From Skeletonema tropicum (lineage: Eukaryota > Bacillariophyta > Thalassiosirophyceae > Thalassiosirales > Thalassiosiraceae): DNA of 64,000 bases. Shown piece after piece: positions 61,382-64,000 of this stretch (positions are counted from its first letter, which is position 1; each line of letters starts with the position of its first letter). The translations under genes and the position numbers were made by a program. Under the pieces are notes generated by a model. That model was not told the origin of the DNA, made no database searches, and saw only the letters and a program-made list of their open reading frames with translations. The DNA is taken from positions 2,604,001 to 2,668,000 of the forward strand of contig CM074136.1 in the NCBI GenBank assembly GCA_037178625.1. The letters run 5' to 3'.

Positions 61382-62210
61382 TGAGGCAACGTGATCAAGT
61401 AAACTAATCTCACAATATTCTTTCATTGGAACATTGTCGCGAGATATCAATATCCCCAGAGCGTCAGCTTCCCTTTGCCAATTGTCATCAAAGAACTGGG
61501 TCTAGACCACTCAGTCCAATACCAGGGCTTGTATCCAGACTTATCTTTTATCATCCACTCTACACCACGGCTAAGTCTAATTTGACCTTGCCAAGCTCGA
61601 CGACCTGTTGGAAGGGCCCCGTCACTACCACACGAATCCATGTCAATGACAACGTTACTATTCAACTTGACCAACACCTACAAGAGCGTCTCAACATCTG
61701 ACGCATCAAGCCCTACAAGCCACCGATACCTCAAGTCTTATAACAATTTGTTGCGCCCTCTTAGGAGGGGAAGAATGTCACATCCACATAGTAGTAGTCT
61801 GGACATAGAGTCAAATAGACTTTCATAATATTATGTTTCTCGTTTCCCGTTCTCGCTATCGACGCTGCAACGTCGACGTCTAACTTGAAGCAAATCCAAT
61901 CTTTGATCCATTCTCTTTCAATTTAATCATAATAAATCTACTCGTTTATCACATCAAATATTGATCGATAATAGCTCAATCATTAGCAAGATTAGACAGT
62001 TTCTTCTTTTCTCGCCAGTACATTGTACGCAGCAGCTCAAGCTTCGTGAATAACTTTCTTTCTTCTTCTCGGCATCTCAGTCTCAGACAATTATTTGTCC
62101 TCCAATCACTCTGTTCCACTTTTACTGCACGTAGGTACACTGTTTCTCCTCCACTGTGACCCATCGATCGCATACAAGCTTGATCCCGCGCTCTTTCTCT
62201 TTCTCTTTCT
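61382..62210. other. Unassigned sequence
   Basis: About 830 bp. A minus-strand frame at 61447-61677 contains WQGQIRLSRGVEWMIKDKSG followed by Y-K-P-W-Y-W-T-E-W, which reads like protein, but it has no start and no recognisable domain. Otherwise AT-rich with no clear feature. Confidence 0.35.
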
Positions 62211-62597
62211 ATGTATCACTTACTCCATTCTTCTCTTCCTTATCTACGAGTGCAGAAATGTGCACACAAAACAATTCAGCTCATTCGTGGTTGGGCAAAG
62301 AAAGGCGATGTGAACGTTGTTCATTATTTGTATATCCTAGAAGCGGAGCTTGCCATGCTAAATGGAAAGAACAAGAAGGCCAAAGAGAAGTTCAAGGCTG
62401 CAATTTCTGCATCAAGTAGGAATGGGTTCCTACAAGATAGAGCTCTAGCACACGTTATTAAAGTACGGGGGGAGAAATGTATCAGAAGTAGTAAGAGGAA
62501 GTATAAAACTGATACTTCCAAGCCCAGGAAGATCAGTATTGGTGTAACTACCATGTTGAATGCTCAAGGGCATGTTACCAAGAATGGGGATGCATAG
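62211..62597 (+). pseudogene. Fragment of a helical-repeat region of a large signalling protein
   Basis: Residues HKTIQLIRGWAKKGDVNVVH, YLYILEAELAMLNGKNKKAK and AISASSRNGFLQDRALAHVI match the TPR-like helical region found between the AAA/ATPase part and the kinase or cyclase part of large predicted-ATPase signalling proteins, which are abundant in diatoms. Only about 75 residues are covered, with no catalytic domain nearby, so this is a fragment. A basic tail follows to the stop at 62595-62597. Confidence 0.45.
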
Positions 62598-63160
62598 AAA
62601 AGGTTGAACAGCTTCGCACAATTTAGGTGTAAGTAGATTATTGTGACTGTGACAGGAGTAAAGAGAATATGGTAATAGTAATAGAGCATAGCCTCACAGG
62701 CAGTAGATAAATAGAAGTAGTTGAGTGCCAATGACATTATCATTACTACCTTCGGTACCTTGCTGCTGTGCATTTGGGGTTGTCCTCTCCTGTGGGCTCA
62801 AGAGCGAGTAGTTGAGTGCGCCAGCAACTAAAATAATCTATCTACTTGTTGATTTTGGTACGATAGGCGTCGAGGGGGACGAATCTTTTGGGGGTCCAAT
62901 TGCGGGGGCATCCCAACTGAATTCTAACCACACGAAAGTAGCGATACCACATTCTCACTTTCTGACACGCGAGGGTACTGAAAGTTCTTATCACTTCGAT
63001 GACACGATTGATCTCGAGGTAGGACATGGTCTAGACACGATCGTTTTCACTGTCCGCCTGCTACCATTCAAATGATGAAATGCACATAACAATTTAAAGT
63101 TAGTATGTGCTTGAGTATGTACACATTATATAGGCTGAAACCTACAAGATTGAATTGAAG
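62598..63160. other. Intergenic sequence
   Basis: About 560 bp. An open frame of 87 codons at 62812-63075 has no recognised features. The rest should hold the promoter of the 63161 gene. Confidence 0.4.
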
Positions 63161-63832
63161 ATGAAGAGAGGATCAGCCAACTCCATCCAGATGTGCTCCA
63201 AAACGCCTTCATCGTCGTCCAAAATGCGTTACATTGAGGATCTCCCCAAGAAATTCAACATCGTTCTCTCCGAAGAAGACGTTGACAAGATGAAACTACA
63301 ATCCATCAAATCCGAGCTAAATACTCAACGACCTCGACCTCGACCTCGAGTTTCCTTCTCTGAAACGTCAACTCTAAATATCTACGAAGATTACAGAGGA
63401 GATTTACAACGAAGCAACATAGCATACTCGTCACAAGATCGAGATATGTTCCATACACAAGCTACGCAAGAGGCAGATCGTATCAAGGTCCTAATCATAA
63501 CTGCTCCTCAACAGTCAAGAGCAGATTCCGTCAAGTACCTCCTCAAGAATAACCAAGTTTCACGAGAGGAGCTAATTGGCATAGAACATATGGCACTCGA
63601 GGATTCGAACCGGTCGGAGATACGCAAGAGTCACTCCATGGCTGTATTGAGGAAGCAGCAAGAGCAGAAGCATCAGGGATATGTATCTCTTCGGGAACCA
63701 GCCATTGCTTTGGGAAAGTTTGCTCGAAAGAATTCCCTCGAGTCAAGAAATCGTGCTAGAGCTCGTGCGGCACTAGCTAGTGAACAACAACACTCGGATA
63801 CAAAGGCTTTATCGGGTTGCTATGTGGTCTAG
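63161..63832 (+). CDS. Conserved hypothetical protein of diatom type
   Basis: First ATG at 63161 (MKRGSANSIQMCSKTP), 223 aa, one exon. The layout is one I associate with a large diatom family of unknown function: a basic, Ser-rich start, R-V-S-F-S-E-T-S-T-L-N-I-Y, then IAYSSQDRDMFHTQATQEAD, ELIGIEHMALEDSNRSEIRK, HSMAVLRKQQEQKHQGY and ESRNRARARAALASEQ near the end. No catalytic motif, signal peptide or membrane segment is visible. The conserved parts are mostly helical. The role is not known, and the family assignment is from memory of its signature only. Confidence 0.65.
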   Translation: MKRGSANSIQMCSKTPSSSSKMRYIEDLPKKFNIVLSEEDVDKMKLQSIKSELNTQRPRPRPRVSFSETSTLNIYEDYRGDLQRSNIAYSSQDRDMFHTQATQEADRIKVLIITAPQQSRADSVKYLLKNNQVSREELIGIEHMALEDSNRSEIRKSHSMAVLRKQQEQKHQGYVSLREPAIALGKFARKNSLESRNRARARAALASEQQHSDTKALSGCYVV

Positions 63833-64000
63833 ACATTTGAGCAAAATGTAGAATATTATTGGTACCATCTGAATCTGATCCTTGATCTCATCTTCTTTCG
63901 GTAACGAGTCTCCTATAGTCCTAGTAATCAAGTGAGCCCAGAATACAGTAGTTACAGCTACACGAGATGGTATAAGATCAGGAAGGAGAGTCAGCAGTAA

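Noticed and set aside
62812..63075. 87-codon plus-strand ORF
   Set aside because: No domain, no conserved features, within expected chance length.
63590..63640. GGATTCGAACCGG, resembling the reverse of a tRNA T-arm
   Set aside because: It lies inside the coding sequence of the 63161 gene in conserved text, with no cloverleaf around it.
1..64000. CRISPR array, operon or bacterial ribosome binding sites
   Set aside because: No regularly spaced repeats, and genes have introns; this is eukaryotic nuclear DNA.

Overview
This looks like nuclear DNA of a diatom, most likely a centric one. Genes carry short GT-AG introns. Several predicted proteins are secreted and have long P-T-x-x-P-T linkers, as diatom wall and surface proteins often do. 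A thioredoxin has a plastid-type bipartite presequence with a phenylalanine after the signal peptide. The transposons are of kinds common in diatom genomes, and a UPF0193 (EVG1-like) gene suits a lineage with flagellated gametes. No species can be named from the sequence alone.

Layout. 1-1837 shows no gene. 1838-2673 is a two-exon plastid thioredoxin. 2971-14060 is a tandem duplication of a large four-exon minus-strand gene: secretion signal, charged K/E-rich region with W-C-x-C motifs, P/T linker, RCC1 propeller, second P/T linker and seven FG-GAP blades. Only the distal copy (A) keeps a C-terminal DOMON domain. Copy A has two one-base insertions. Copy B (1467 aa) is open throughout but has lost most of its DOMON domain. 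14195-14920 is a decayed transposon fragment. 15379-18699 holds two ordinary convergent genes, a RED/IK spliceosome factor and a secreted glutaminyl cyclase.

19097-38223 is mostly transposon territory: an ORF with a C2H2 finger, a shattered Gag-like gene, MITEs, a Mutator-like transposase remnant, an Ulp1-type protease with its upstream partner ORF, and a roughly 490-bp inverted duplication. One arm of that duplication was later hit by a MITE with a 9-bp target duplication and by a hAT element with an 8-bp target duplication. The other arm preserves both empty sites.

38581-42730 holds a short secreted W/PT protein broken by two frameshifts, a stray fragment matching the end of the glutaminyl cyclase gene, a UPF0193 gene and a four-exon bestrophin-like DUF4239 membrane protein. 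43290-48600 is weakly coding, with an unrecognised broken gene, a possible two-exon gene and a Pif1-type helicase tail. 48994-54566 is a young Copia retrotransposon with both LTRs but no room for a Gag, followed by two inverted-repeat elements.

56109-63832 returns to ordinary genes: a single-exon protein joining a tryptophan 2,3-dioxygenase-like haem domain, a SnoaL-like domain and a CoA-dependent acyltransferase-like domain; a PAPS sulfotransferase; a decayed fragment; and a hypothetical protein of a type I associate with diatoms. The dioxygenase-acyltransferase fusion and the tandem double-propeller genes are the most interesting items. Exon models were tested by frame arithmetic: copy B, DUF4239 and thioredoxin sum to whole codons, and copy A is exactly two bases over.
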